Positions 5,870 to 13,896 are shown, numbered from the stretch's first letter. The stretch: 15,691 nt of DNA from CAXRDE01 sp964342365 (GCA_964342365.1 CAYFGW010000108.1:1-15691); one strand, 5' to 3'. The notes: generated by a model not told the origin, from the letters alone. Numbers and translations are program-made.

Positions 5870-7078
5870 GTGCTTTTTTTGTTTCTGTCTTTTGTGGTTC
5901 AGGGCGTTTTTGTGGTGGTTATCGCCGCTAATATTGAAGTGGACCACGGAGAGATGGAGCCTCAGGAAATCTCCTCTCAGGAGAGTATTATAATTGAGCA
6001 GGTCACGCTTCCGCCTCAAACACCCCCGGATGCGCCTCCAGATGCACCAGACGATATTCCCATAGATAACGCTGAACCTGCTGCTGACCCCGACGCCTAT
6101 GCGTTTACGCCAGAGCCTGAAGCGGCCCCGGAGCCTATTCCGGAACCCACTCCAGAGCCAACGCCTGAACCAGAGCTAACGCCGGAGCCTGAGTTAACCC
6201 CGGAGCCCACTCCCGAACCAGAGCCCTCTCCCGAAGAAACACCCACTCCGGGAGTGACTGCTTCTCCTGAGCTAACACCAACCCCCACTCCCCTTCCCGA
6301 TGCTTTACCTTCAGCCCTGGCAAATCTGCCGGAGCCTGAAAAGGATGCGGCAAGAGCCGTTAAGAAGTTTTTGGAAGAACAGGGGACAGAGGTGCCTGAA
6401 GAACTTCCTTTTGGTTTTGACTCCTGGGAATCCTACGCCAAATTTGTCAATGAAGACTATGAGGCCAAGGCTTACGAACTGGGCAAACTTCCTGATAACA
6501 CCAAAGGAACTCAGGGAACTGAAGGAAACAATGAACCGTCCCCCGGACCTTCTACAGATCCTTCCGCCTCTCCCGGTAGTGACAATGGCAACTCCGGTTC
6601 TGGCGGTGGTTTTAAAATCCGCATTCCCGGTGGCAAAAAGGATGGCTTTGATCCCAACCTGAACGGTGGAGAGCTTTACAAGCCGCGCCTGAACGGCGAT
6701 CTGGAAAATGAAAAAGATCTGTTTGGCAATAAAACCCTGGACGATTTGACCAAAACGCCCGATTTTAAATTTGACGGTCGTGCGCCCCTGGTGGTGCCTA
6801 CCCCCACGCCTTATCCCCTGCCAGAAGACTTGAATACTGGGGATCTGGGGGGAGTTCTTTTATATCTGAATTTCAAGCATGATGCGCTGTCTTTTAAGGC
6901 CCAGTGGCCTGCTGAGAGCGTGCCCGATAAAAAAGTAACGGTGCAGTATTATCCTCCCAGCAATCCCGAAGAACAAAAGGGGTTTGAGCTGCTCTGGCAG
7001 CCTGCTTTTGAAAACCACGAAAATATAGCCCGGGCCATTTTACGCACCTACGATCAGCGCAAAAAAGCCAGCCAATAA
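5870..7078 (+). CDS. TonB-like membrane-anchored Pro-rich protein, unknown C-terminal domain
   Basis: From the GTG at 5870 this encodes 402 residues: a membrane segment (2-22), a flexible region of Pro-Glu-Pro repeats (about 80-145), a helical patch (about 150-210), a Gly/Ser/Pro-rich linker and a final 75-residue domain starting GGVLLYLNFKHDALSF and ending at QRKKASQ. The layout (inner-membrane anchor, periplasm-spanning Pro-rich arm, C-terminal domain) is that of TonB, but the C-terminal sequence does not look like a TonB domain to me. The frame stays open back to 5768 and codes for a very basic segment, exactly the positive cytoplasmic part expected before the membrane helix. The true start is therefore probably upstream, with ATT at 5774 the only start-like codon. 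A convergent gene begins 15 bp after its end. Confidence 0.75.
   Translation: MLFLFLSFVVQGVFVVVIAANIEVDHGEMEPQEISSQESIIIEQVTLPPQTPPDAPPDAPDDIPIDNAEPAADPDAYAFTPEPEAAPEPIPEPTPEPTPEPELTPEPELTPEPTPEPEPSPEETPTPGVTASPELTPTPTPLPDALPSALANLPEPEKDAARAVKKFLEEQGTEVPEELPFGFDSWESYAKFVNEDYEAKAYELGKLPDNTKGTQGTEGNNEPSPGPSTDPSASPGSDNGNSGSGGGFKIRIPGGKKDGFDPNLNGGELYKPRLNGDLENEKDLFGNKTLDDLTKTPDFKFDGRAPLVVPTPTPYPLPEDLNTGDLGGVLLYLNFKHDALSFKAQWPAESVPDKKVTVQYYPPSNPEEQKGFELLWQPAFENHENIARAILRTYDQRKKASQ
6109..6300 (+). repeat. Pro-Glu-Pro / Pro-Thr-Pro coding repeat
   Basis: A stretch of degenerate short units (mostly CCGGAGCC, CCAGAGCC and CCCACTCC types) encodes PEPTPEP, PEPELTPEP and TPTPTP runs. Codons vary within the units, so selection appears to act on the protein. 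The duplicated ELTPEP unit suggests recent slippage or duplication. It probably forms an extended arm across the periplasm. Confidence 0.8.
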
Positions 7079-7093
7079 TCCAGGGGCAGGCAG

Positions 7094-7990
7094 CTAAATC
7101 TGTGCTGCTAACCAATCTCTGATCATGGGAAAATGATCCGATGGTCCGTCCGGGTGAGTCAGCATATCTATATGACCGTAGTTATGTTTGAAACCGTGTT
7201 GACGAGACAGCAATTGATACCGACTTTTCGGTCCACCGCCAAGCTCTGCCTGAAAACGCCGCACGTCCACGGGATGTCCCAGAGCAAAGTCTCTGGGCCC
7301 GGCCAGATGCAGTTGCGGGGGGAGATTCAGGGCCTGTAGCTTGGCTCTGTAATCAAATCCATCGTCGTCTTTCCACGCCTGACTTTTTACCCAGCGTACG
7401 CTTTCTCGGTGAGACAATCGGGTTTCGCTATCGGAACCCAGCTTCAACCTCGCCGCGGGCAAATAGCCAAACAGCTGGGTATACAAGAAGGAAATTCGAT
7501 TCCAGAAGAGGTCAATATGCACCCGTTTTTGCCAGGTGGGAGCCTGTACCCGGCGCTTGCTGCCAAAAAAGAGCAGGCCGTGCAGCCCCTTTAAATACCG
7601 TTGATAACGGGCCAGTGTGCACATAATTAGAACCCCGCCCCAGGAGTGAGCACCCCAGAACATAGGTGTTCCAGGATGCTGTTGCTGCATCAAATCCACC
7701 GCTGCGGGAATATCTTCTAAAATGCTTTCCCTTTGTCCGTGGGTGCTGTGCTTATTAATAGAAGGCGTGCTCTGGCCCCGGCCCCGCAGGTCAATCACGT
7801 AAACGGCATAGCCCGACCGGGCCAAAAAAGGCGCAAAGCCTTTGCCGCTGCGGCTGTAAAAAATACGCCCGTCTTCAATGGCGCCGTGCAGTAAAAACAC
7901 GCAGGCTTTGGGAGATTCGGGCGTAAAGCTTTTGACATGAATTTGAGCCGCTTCTCCAGAAGTGACTTCCAGAAAGTGACTCCTGACCAA
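7094..7990 (-). CDS. alpha/beta hydrolase (lipase/esterase-like)
   Basis: 298 residues from a TTG at 7990. The fold markers are the oxyanion-hole HG in FLLHGAIEDGR (33-42), RGRGQST (69-75), nucleophile Ser116 in GAHSWGG, a probable acid Asp234 in GPRDFALGHP and the base His273 in YGHIDML. A lipase or esterase acting on a small ester is likely; the substrate is unknown. No signal peptide is seen, so it is probably cytoplasmic. The start was chosen because AAGGG (8002-7998), right at the stop of the upstream lipoprotein gene, is 7 nt from the TTG and avoids overlap; an upstream ATG at 8041 would overlap that gene by 41 bp and has no ribosome binding site. It forms an operon with the DUF4097-like lipoprotein. 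Confidence 0.88.
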   Translation of the reverse strand: MVRSHFLEVTSGEAAQIHVKSFTPESPKACVFLLHGAIEDGRIFYSRSGKGFAPFLARSGYAVYVIDLRGRGQSTPSINKHSTHGQRESILEDIPAAVDLMQQQHPGTPMFWGAHSWGGVLIMCTLARYQRYLKGLHGLLFFGSKRRVQAPTWQKRVHIDLFWNRISFLYTQLFGYLPAARLKLGSDSETRLSHRESVRWVKSQAWKDDDGFDYRAKLQALNLPPQLHLAGPRDFALGHPVDVRRFQAELGGGPKSRYQLLSRQHGFKHNYGHIDMLTHPDGPSDHFPMIRDWLAAQI

Positions 7991-8000
7991 AAAAGAGCCC

Positions 8001-8855
8001 TTAATTTTTAAGCACTTCCACGTTGCCATTGGTGCTTTCAATCACGATGCGTGCGGCACCTTCACCCACATCAATGCGGGACTGGTCTTGCAGGTGCTTA
8101 AAGTCGGTGGTAACATTGCCCACCCCTTTTTTATAACGCACGCGGGCAGAAGCATCACCGGACAGTTTTAGCACCACGTTGCCGTTGGTGGTAGAAAAAG
8201 CGTAGTCTTCAGGGCGATTCACGCCTTTGAGTCCCGCCAGAATATTGCCGTTACCGCTGTGGGCCTGTAAAGCGCCCGTGACCGCCGTGAGTTCAAGGGT
8301 TCCGTTCTGGGTGCTCAGATCGTGGCGATTGCCCGTAACGTCATCCAGTGCAATATTGCCATTGTTCAGCTTCACGTTGAGATTGCCCGTGTGGTGGTTA
8401 TCGGTGACGTTGCCGTTCACCCCTTCTATGGAGACACTGCTTTTTAAATCTTTGAGGGAAATATCCCCTTCAGTGTTTGACAGCACCACATCCACGCCCG
8501 CGGGAATATACATTTCTACATCGGTACTCAGACTTTCGCCCTGCTCCAGCGCGGGCTGGTTCAGGCGCATGCCAATGGAGTTGCTGGCGGGAATGGCTTC
8601 CAATTTGATGCTTTCTGCCAGTTCACCCTTGCGCTTGCTGGTGAGTTTGAAGTGGGTATTGATCTTCAGGGTGGCTTCATCGGTGCCGTGCAGGGTGAGT
8701 TTGCCCGTTTTGATTTCTGTGTTCAGAGATTCAATGCCCTCCACGGGCAAATTTTGTTCCGTGTCCCATTCTTTAACGTCTCCGCCACAGGCGCTCAGTA
8801 AGGCTACCGCACAAAGAGAAAGAGTCAGGGGTTTGAAAAAATGTGTATATTGCAT
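8001..8855 (-). CDS. lipoprotein with DUF4097-like beta-repeat (adhesin-like) domain
   Basis: 284 residues. The signal peptide starts MQYTHFFKPLTLSLCAVALL and ends in lipobox LSAC with Cys23. The mature protein has recurring short beta strands with G-N-[VIL] turns (NTEGDISLKD, VNGNVTDN, LNNGNIALDDV, QNGTLELTAV, GNGNILAGL, STNGNVEV), the pattern of DUF4097-type right-handed beta solenoids, often called putative adhesins. The function is unknown; a surface or periplasmic binding role is likely. The start at 8855 was chosen for the signal peptide; an in-frame ATG at 8909 would add 18 non-signal residues and cross the promoter. The -10 box lies only 7 nt upstream, so no Shine-Dalgarno is available. 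Confidence 0.88.
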   Translation of the reverse strand: MQYTHFFKPLTLSLCAVALLSACGGDVKEWDTEQNLPVEGIESLNTEIKTGKLTLHGTDEATLKINTHFKLTSKRKGELAESIKLEAIPASNSIGMRLNQPALEQGESLSTDVEMYIPAGVDVVLSNTEGDISLKDLKSSVSIEGVNGNVTDNHHTGNLNVKLNNGNIALDDVTGNRHDLSTQNGTLELTAVTGALQAHSGNGNILAGLKGVNRPEDYAFSTTNGNVVLKLSGDASARVRYKKGVGNVTTDFKHLQDQSRIDVGEGAARIVIESTNGNVEVLKN

Positions 8856-8862
8856 AAAAGGT

Positions 8863-8871
8863 ATTATAGCA
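8863..8871 (-). promoter_or_regulatory. extended -10, probably bidirectional, between two divergent genes
   Basis: On the minus strand TGCTATAAT (8871-8863) is a perfect extended -10; the ATG of the lipoprotein gene begins 8 bases after it, so transcription should start at or next to the A of the ATG. On the plus strand the same bases read TATTAT (8862-8867), a plausible -10 for the CE15 gene, whose GGAGG (8874-8878) and ATG (8885) follow at the right distance. Thus one symmetrical AT block may serve both directions. Confidence 0.6.
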
Positions 8872-8884
8872 GTGGAGGTGGGCG

Positions 8885-10081
8885 ATGAGGTGGATACTGG
8901 TATGCACAATCGGAGTCATCGTGGGCCTTTGTGGGCTGGCAAAAAAGAGTGATGCTTGCCCCCGTCTTTTAAACGGTACGCTGGCATCCATGCAGGAACA
9001 GGTGTACGGTTGTTTGCTGCCCCCCCTTCATTTTGAAACTCTCTACACACTAAAAAGCTATTCTCCCACCCTTCAAGCAGATATTGAACAGCGCAAGCTC
9101 AGGCCACAGCTTCAGACTTTGAACCGCCGCACGTGGCAGCTCATGTATGTATCTCGTCCGCCCACGGCTCCGCCGCGTCCGGTGGTGGTGTTTTTGAATA
9201 AATGCGGCAACGGTACGGTTTTAACCGCCAAAGACGCGATGACTCTTTTTGCCCCGTCTCCTGCTCGCTACGGGGACAGCTGCGGCACCGCGATGCGCCA
9301 ACCCGGCTGGCGGGGCCGTTTCTGGAGTCTCAAAGCAGCACTGGACCAGGGATTTGATGTGGTGACTTTTCACGAAAGCGATGTGGCTCCCGATCACGCC
9401 CTTCATTACGCAGCGCTGCGGGCCGGTTTTTCAGAGTCTGTGCTGGCACATCCACCGGGGGTCATTGCCGCCTGGGCCAGCGGTCTGGAGAGCGTGGTGC
9501 GCTATCTCAGGGCGGAGCCCGCTTTTCAAAACCGTCCCGTGGGCGTCATGGGGCACTCTCGCCGCGGCAAAGCGGCACTGCTGGCTACCGCTGTATCTCC
9601 ACAGATTGATTTTGTCGTGGCCCATCAAACGGGAACGCTGGGAATGGCGTCGGTGCAGGATCGTCCGCTGGAATCCCTGGAGCAGATTACGCGCATGTTT
9701 CCCCACTGGTTTACCCCTGGTTTACGCCGTTACCACGATCGGCTGTCTGAACTTTGCTGTAATCAGACGGAGCTTATTCGACACATGGCGCCCCGTCCGG
9801 TGCTGGCTACCGAAGGTTATCTGGATCCCTGGGCCAGTTACTGGCTGTCTCTAAAAACCTTGCAAGAGGCGCAACCCGCCTATGGCGAAGTGTATGCACA
9901 GCGGGGCTTAGCCTCTGTGGTTTCCACTTACCATGAAGGGGATTCTCTTCAGGCTTTGAAAGCGCCGCTGGCTCATGCTCAGGCGGTGTTGCCCCACACC
10001 ATGCATCCGCTTTACTGGCGCACGGTGGGAGATTTTTTACGGCAACAGTTTCAGCAGGGGAATCGCCTTAGAAAACCCTGA
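8885..10081 (+). CDS. exported CE15 (glucuronoyl methylesterase-like) esterase
   Basis: 398 residues. The N-terminus is a signal peptide (Arg2, hydrophobic 3-18, likely cleavage near SDAC at 22-25). The catalytic domain has the CE15 serine motif GHSRRGK with Ser225, the following VVAHQTGTLG (SGxGG in most CE15 enzymes, altered here), MFPHWFT (271-277), HMAPRPVLATEG (300-311) with Glu310 or Asp314 as acid, DPWAS, and a C-terminal HTMHPLYW (371-378) holding the likely catalytic His. CE15 enzymes cleave esters of 4-O-methyl-glucuronic acid linking hemicellulose to lignin or other alcohols. A few Cys (25, 43, 107, 133, 291, 292) suggest disulphides outside the cytoplasm. GGAGG lies 6 nt before the ATG. 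The 3' end overlaps the convergent kinase gene by 14 bp. Confidence 0.85.
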   Translation: MRWILVCTIGVIVGLCGLAKKSDACPRLLNGTLASMQEQVYGCLLPPLHFETLYTLKSYSPTLQADIEQRKLRPQLQTLNRRTWQLMYVSRPPTAPPRPVVVFLNKCGNGTVLTAKDAMTLFAPSPARYGDSCGTAMRQPGWRGRFWSLKAALDQGFDVVTFHESDVAPDHALHYAALRAGFSESVLAHPPGVIAAWASGLESVVRYLRAEPAFQNRPVGVMGHSRRGKAALLATAVSPQIDFVVAHQTGTLGMASVQDRPLESLEQITRMFPHWFTPGLRRYHDRLSELCCNQTELIRHMAPRPVLATEGYLDPWASYWLSLKTLQEAQPAYGEVYAQRGLASVVSTYHEGDSLQALKAPLAHAQAVLPHTMHPLYWRTVGDFLRQQFQQGNRLRKP

Positions 10082-12218
10082 GGTTGCTTACGGCCAGACG
10101 CAGTTTTTCGGTGGCCTGGGTCAGCCCATCGCCGCTTTCCAGACCCTGAAGCTGTTCTCTGAGCGGGTTTAATTGTTGGCGAATTTGCTCTTTTTCCTGC
10201 TCAGGGGTGCTCTGCATGCCCACTTTGGTTTCCATTTCTTTGATGCGACTTTTGAGGCGATTCACCGGCTGAATTTCCTTATGATAATCCATCATGCTGG
10301 ATACCAGTTCCTGAGTGCTCTCATTATTGGGATCATAATCCTTCACAAAACTATGGTTTTTGACCGATTCCAACGTGGGGCGGTTATTGGGATCGTTATC
10401 CAACATTTGGGTCATCAAGCGGTGGGCCGCACTATTTTGCACAAAGTCGTTGTCGGGGCGTTGGTTTTGCTGAATCTCCTGACTGCGCTCTCGCTTCGGA
10501 TTGACCAGCCCTACAGAACCCTGGCCGCCCATCATGACGTAAAGCATTCTGCCCAGCTGATAGGTATCGGTTTTCTGGGTCAGGGTATCCTTCATTTCCC
10601 ATTCCATGGGCTTATAGGTGGTGGCGACTTTTTCCTGTTTGGGATCCAGCTCTGTTTTACGCTGCGATGAGCCAAAGTCCGCTACTTTTACCGTCCCCTT
10701 GTCGTCCAGTAAGAAGTTTTCGTCCTTGATATCCAGATGCAGCATATTGCGGCCCTGAACATATTCCATGCCCTCAATCATCTGAGAGAAAAAGTGCTGG
10801 GTGAGCAGATTTTTAGCCTGGTCTGTGAGCAGGGGTTCCCCCTGAATTAAGCCGCCCATGGATTTGGCCATGCCTCTGAGGTCGCCGCCGTCTGCTAAGT
10901 CCATAACCATATACAGGCTTTCGTTAGGGCCGGTGGCCATGCCTCTGAGACCCACAATATTTTTATGGCCATTGTCACCCATGGCGTGACGGTGGGCCAG
11001 GGCTTCTTTTACCATTTCTTCGCGCATATTGGGATCCAGTAAGCTCTTGACCACCACGGTGTCGTTGGGATCGTTTTCGTTGGTGTATTTGAGCACCATA
11101 CCCAGCCCCCCCTGGCCCAGATACTGGGGCGCGTTGTACCGCACGCCGTTGAGGGTAATGGTACTGGGCGCTGACTTATCCTGACGGTTTTGCAGCGGAG
11201 CAATGTCTCCTGCGCGGTTGGGCAGGTGGGCCTGAATCACTTTGTTTAAACGCTGAACCGAAATGTCCAGGATTTTTTGCTGACCTTCTGAAAGATTGCT
11301 TAAAGGATCTCCTTCGCTGAGCATGCCCATGCCGTAGGCCAGCTCTTTTTTCATACTTTCCGTGGATTTTAAGGTCAGATCGAACACCAGTTTGCTGTCG
11401 GGAGCAGCATTTTGAAGCCTATCTTCCAATTGGCCCATGATGTTTTTGGAGACATCTGTGGCAATGACGTTGCTGGACTGGTTTACGCCCTGTTTATAGC
11501 CTTCGTAGATAGAGTCTACGAGGGCTTTTTTCTTGGTGGATAAATCGGAATAACTGGCGTTTAAACCATATTTTTGACTGCGATTGGCGCCAATGCCTTT
11601 GGCGATTTTATCTTTAAGCTGACTTTCTGAAAGGGTGGCCAGCTGATACATGAAGTCCTTATCCACGGTGCCGGTCATAACACTTTGGGTGGCCAGGGCT
11701 TTGGCCTTATTGAAAATTTTGGTTTTGCTTTTGTCCAGGTAAGTGCTGCCCAGTTCCTGCTCAAAAGAGGCAAAATCGTCTTTGACCTTATCGCTAATGT
11801 CCACGTGGGTCAAATTGTCTTTGTAGGTGTTGCTCAATTCGCTGACGTTGAAATCGTGTTCTACTTCCACCTGATGGGCGGTAAGCGTGGTGTTTCCCAT
11901 TTCTTGAACGTCGTTGTCAAAGCTGTTTTTGATCAGCTCCTGCCGTTTTTGTTCAATCTTTTTGTCGATGTCTAAGAGCATGGGAGCCAGCGTTTTTTGC
12001 TTTTTTTGGATGTCCTGAGGAGAGGACTGCTCAATGCTGCGCTCGATTTCAGGGTTCGACAGACCCAGGTTTTCCGTTTGTTTTTTCTGGGGGGCGCGAG
12101 TGGTTTTCAGGGGTGGTGCGGGCGGCGCTTTGGGAATGGTTTTCTCCACTTGTTTGGGAGCATTGGGGGCAATGACCTGAGGGGTTTGAACTGACTTGCG
12201 GATGCTGGGGTTAGACAT
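10068..12218 (-). CDS. Ser/Thr protein kinase with long novel N-terminal region
   Basis: 716 residues from ATG 12218. Residues 1-50 are Pro/Lys-rich and disordered; 55-340 form a mostly helical region without a domain I know; 360-625 are a Hanks-type kinase; 640-716 are a Glu/Gln-rich coiled coil. The kinase residues are complete: Gly-rich loop YLGQGGLGMV (366-375), Lys391 in VVVK, catalytic Asp496 in HLDIKDEN (494-501), Asp514 in ADFGSS, and DTYQLGRMLY for helix F. APE is replaced by PMEWE. No membrane segment is seen, unlike PknB-type receptors. The start is uncertain: ATG 12218 has a weak GAAAG-type site; a TTG at 12281 would add 21 residues. It follows the AAA+ ATPase gene on the same strand (gap 93 bp), so the two are probably co-transcribed. 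Confidence 0.9.
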   Translation of the reverse strand: MSNPSIRKSVQTPQVIAPNAPKQVEKTIPKAPPAPPLKTTRAPQKKQTENLGLSNPEIERSIEQSSPQDIQKKQKTLAPMLLDIDKKIEQKRQELIKNSFDNDVQEMGNTTLTAHQVEVEHDFNVSELSNTYKDNLTHVDISDKVKDDFASFEQELGSTYLDKSKTKIFNKAKALATQSVMTGTVDKDFMYQLATLSESQLKDKIAKGIGANRSQKYGLNASYSDLSTKKKALVDSIYEGYKQGVNQSSNVIATDVSKNIMGQLEDRLQNAAPDSKLVFDLTLKSTESMKKELAYGMGMLSEGDPLSNLSEGQQKILDISVQRLNKVIQAHLPNRAGDIAPLQNRQDKSAPSTITLNGVRYNAPQYLGQGGLGMVLKYTNENDPNDTVVVKSLLDPNMREEMVKEALAHRHAMGDNGHKNIVGLRGMATGPNESLYMVMDLADGGDLRGMAKSMGGLIQGEPLLTDQAKNLLTQHFFSQMIEGMEYVQGRNMLHLDIKDENFLLDDKGTVKVADFGSSQRKTELDPKQEKVATTYKPMEWEMKDTLTQKTDTYQLGRMLYVMMGGQGSVGLVNPKRERSQEIQQNQRPDNDFVQNSAAHRLMTQMLDNDPNNRPTLESVKNHSFVKDYDPNNESTQELVSSMMDYHKEIQPVNRLKSRIKEMETKVGMQSTPEQEKEQIRQQLNPLREQLQGLESGDGLTQATEKLRLAVSNLRVF

Positions 12219-12311
12219 GGTAAAGCCACTTTCTTTTTGGGATCTCTGTCCCATCATATTACAAAGGTAAAAATCCATCAAGGGCCGTGTGTAGCTGCAG
12301 CCTCTGTGATT

Positions 12312-13856
12312 TTAATTGTCTGAAATTTTCATTTGCTGCTGATCGCTAGAAGCGGATCTGGCCCGGGTCTGGGCCCATTGGCGCAGGGCGTCAATGGACT
12401 CTCGCATGGTGTGAGACAGAGGCACAGACTGGCGCAGCGCCTGGGTGAGGTCACGGGTTTCTAAGTCCCGTTCCTGATCAAAACTGTCATAAAGGGCTGA
12501 GATGACCACCTGCTCAATTTCAGAGCCGGAAAAACCCTGTGAGAGATCGCCGAGCAGTTGTAGATCAAAGTTGTCAGGGTTGCGTTTGCGCTTGCGCAGG
12601 TGAATTTTAAAAATGTCGATGCGCTCTCGCTGACTGGGCAAGTCCACAAAAAAGATTTCGTCGAAACGGCCCTTTCTCAACAGTTCCGGGGGCAAAGCAG
12701 AAATGTCGTTGGCGGTGGCAATCAAAAATACCGGCGCGGTTTTTTCCTGCATCCAGGTCAGAAAGCTGGACAGCACCCGGGCGGTGGTACCCCCGTCAGA
12801 AAAGTTAGAGCTTTGCGTGCCGCTCAGTCCCTTGTCCATTTCATCCAGCCACAATAAACAGGGGGCAATGGATTCGGCGGTTTTAATGACTGAACGAATA
12901 TTGGCTTCTGAGGAACCCACCAGCCCTGAAAACACGGCTCCGATATCCAGCCGCAGCAGCGGGTGATTCCACAGGGAAGCCACCGCTTTGGCCACCAGAC
13001 TCTTACCGGAACCAGATACCCCGATGAGCAAAACCCCTTTGGGGTGAGGCAGACCGTAATCGCGGGCTTTTTCTGAAAAGGCTACACCCCGTTTGCGCAT
13101 CCAGGTTTTGAGATTGTCCAGACCGCCCACGTCATCCATATTATTCTGGGGCGCATAGTACTCCAATAAGCCACTTTTTTTGATGATTTGCTTTTTTTCT
13201 AACAAAATCAGGGGAATGTCTTCAGCGTCAATACGCCCCTTGGCCACAATAGCCTTGGCAAACACATTTTCGGCTTCCACCAGGGTCAAGCCCTGAGCGG
13301 CTTGTAAAATGCGTTCCTTGTCGCCGGGTTTTAAGTTGATGCTCACATTACGATTGTTTTGTACTGAGGCAATCATGCGATCCAACTGGGCTTCCAGATC
13401 GCCGAGAGTGGGCAAAGGAAAATCAATCACCGACATGTCTTTTTCCAGTTCTTCAGGAATCACCGGCACCGGCGAAAGCAGAATAATGGTTTTATAGGAG
13501 GTTTTTAAAGCAATGGTGAGATCCCGCAGGCGGCGTACCACCCGCGCATCTTTCATAAAGGGATGAAAGTCTTTGAGTACAAAAATAGCGGCCTGTTGGT
13601 ATTTTTCAATGTAGTCCAAAGCCGCAATGGGATCTTTGGTATTGTCAAGAATACGTTTGGTGGCAGCACCCGACTCCAGATTCTGTAAACCCTGAGTAAT
13701 GGTCCAGCTAAAAATGGCCTTGTTGCGGGCTCTGGAAATTTCTAATAACAGGCTTTCAATGCGCTTTTCTTCCCAGGAGACCAGCGAAATAATGGGGTAG
13801 CGGGCGCGAATTAAAATTTTGAGTTCATCAATGAGTGCTTGTACGGAAGTAGACAT
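12312..13856 (-). CDS. two-domain AAA+ ATPase, Ycf46-like
   Basis: 514 residues. Residues 1-220 are a degenerate AAA-like N-domain beginning with the phrase IRARYPIISLVSWEEKRIE, which I associate with cyanobacterial and plastid Ycf46-like ATPases. Residues 240-470 are a complete AAA+ module: VGGLDNLK (243-250), Walker A GVSGSGKS (279-286), Walker B LLWLDE (334-339), sensor-1 Asn383 in ATAND, arginine fingers Arg394 and Arg397 in RKGRFDE, and GFSGSEIE (441-448). It should form a hexamer that remodels proteins; some family members are tied to inorganic-carbon or stress responses. The -10 box lies 6 nt from the ATG, so the mRNA may be leaderless. It is followed by the kinase gene. Confidence 0.93.
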   Translation of the reverse strand: MSTSVQALIDELKILIRARYPIISLVSWEEKRIESLLLEISRARNKAIFSWTITQGLQNLESGAATKRILDNTKDPIAALDYIEKYQQAAIFVLKDFHPFMKDARVVRRLRDLTIALKTSYKTIILLSPVPVIPEELEKDMSVIDFPLPTLGDLEAQLDRMIASVQNNRNVSINLKPGDKERILQAAQGLTLVEAENVFAKAIVAKGRIDAEDIPLILLEKKQIIKKSGLLEYYAPQNNMDDVGGLDNLKTWMRKRGVAFSEKARDYGLPHPKGVLLIGVSGSGKSLVAKAVASLWNHPLLRLDIGAVFSGLVGSSEANIRSVIKTAESIAPCLLWLDEMDKGLSGTQSSNFSDGGTTARVLSSFLTWMQEKTAPVFLIATANDISALPPELLRKGRFDEIFFVDLPSQRERIDIFKIHLRKRKRNPDNFDLQLLGDLSQGFSGSEIEQVVISALYDSFDQERDLETRDLTQALRQSVPLSHTMRESIDALRQWAQTRARSASSDQQQMKISDN

Positions 13857-13862
13857 ACGCTC

Positions 13863-13871
13863 ATTTTAGCA
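13863..13871 (-). promoter_or_regulatory. extended -10 of the AAA+ ATPase gene
   Basis: TGCTAAAAT (13871-13863) ends 6 nt before the ATG at 13856. The start of transcription would fall at the start codon, giving a leaderless mRNA. No Shine-Dalgarno is seen in the six bases GAGCGT between them. Confidence 0.5.
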
Positions 13872-13896
13872 CCCCGCTGCATATAACACGCGTAGA

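Noticed and set aside
5438..6019. Minus-strand 193-codon frame across rplS and the next gene
   Set aside because: Antisense to a certain ribosomal gene; no signal or family features.
6109..6300. CRISPR-like or tandem DNA repeat
   Set aside because: Units are short, degenerate and in frame, coding for PEP/TPEP; there are no spacers.
6097..6353. Minus-strand open frames rich in Gly/Ser/Val opposite the PEP repeat
   Set aside because: They are the antisense of the Pro-Glu-Pro coding repeat; repetitive GC-rich DNA stays open in several frames and there is no ribosome binding site.
7991..8041. ATG at 8041 as start of the alpha/beta hydrolase
   Set aside because: It overlaps the upstream gene by 41 bp without a ribosome binding site; TTG 7990 has AAGGG at the right distance.
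8856..8909. Upstream ATG (8909) as start of the DUF4097-like lipoprotein
   Set aside because: It would put 18 polar residues before a clear lipoprotein signal peptide and would run through the -10 box.
8227..8952. Plus-strand 241-codon frame opposite the DUF4097-like gene
   Set aside because: Composition is Ser/Pro/Leu-rich with no family resemblance; the opposite strand has a clear lipoprotein signal, motif repeats and promoter.
10173..10670. Plus-strand 165-codon frame within the kinase gene
   Set aside because: Antisense shadow of the kinase domain, whose catalytic motifs are complete on the minus strand.
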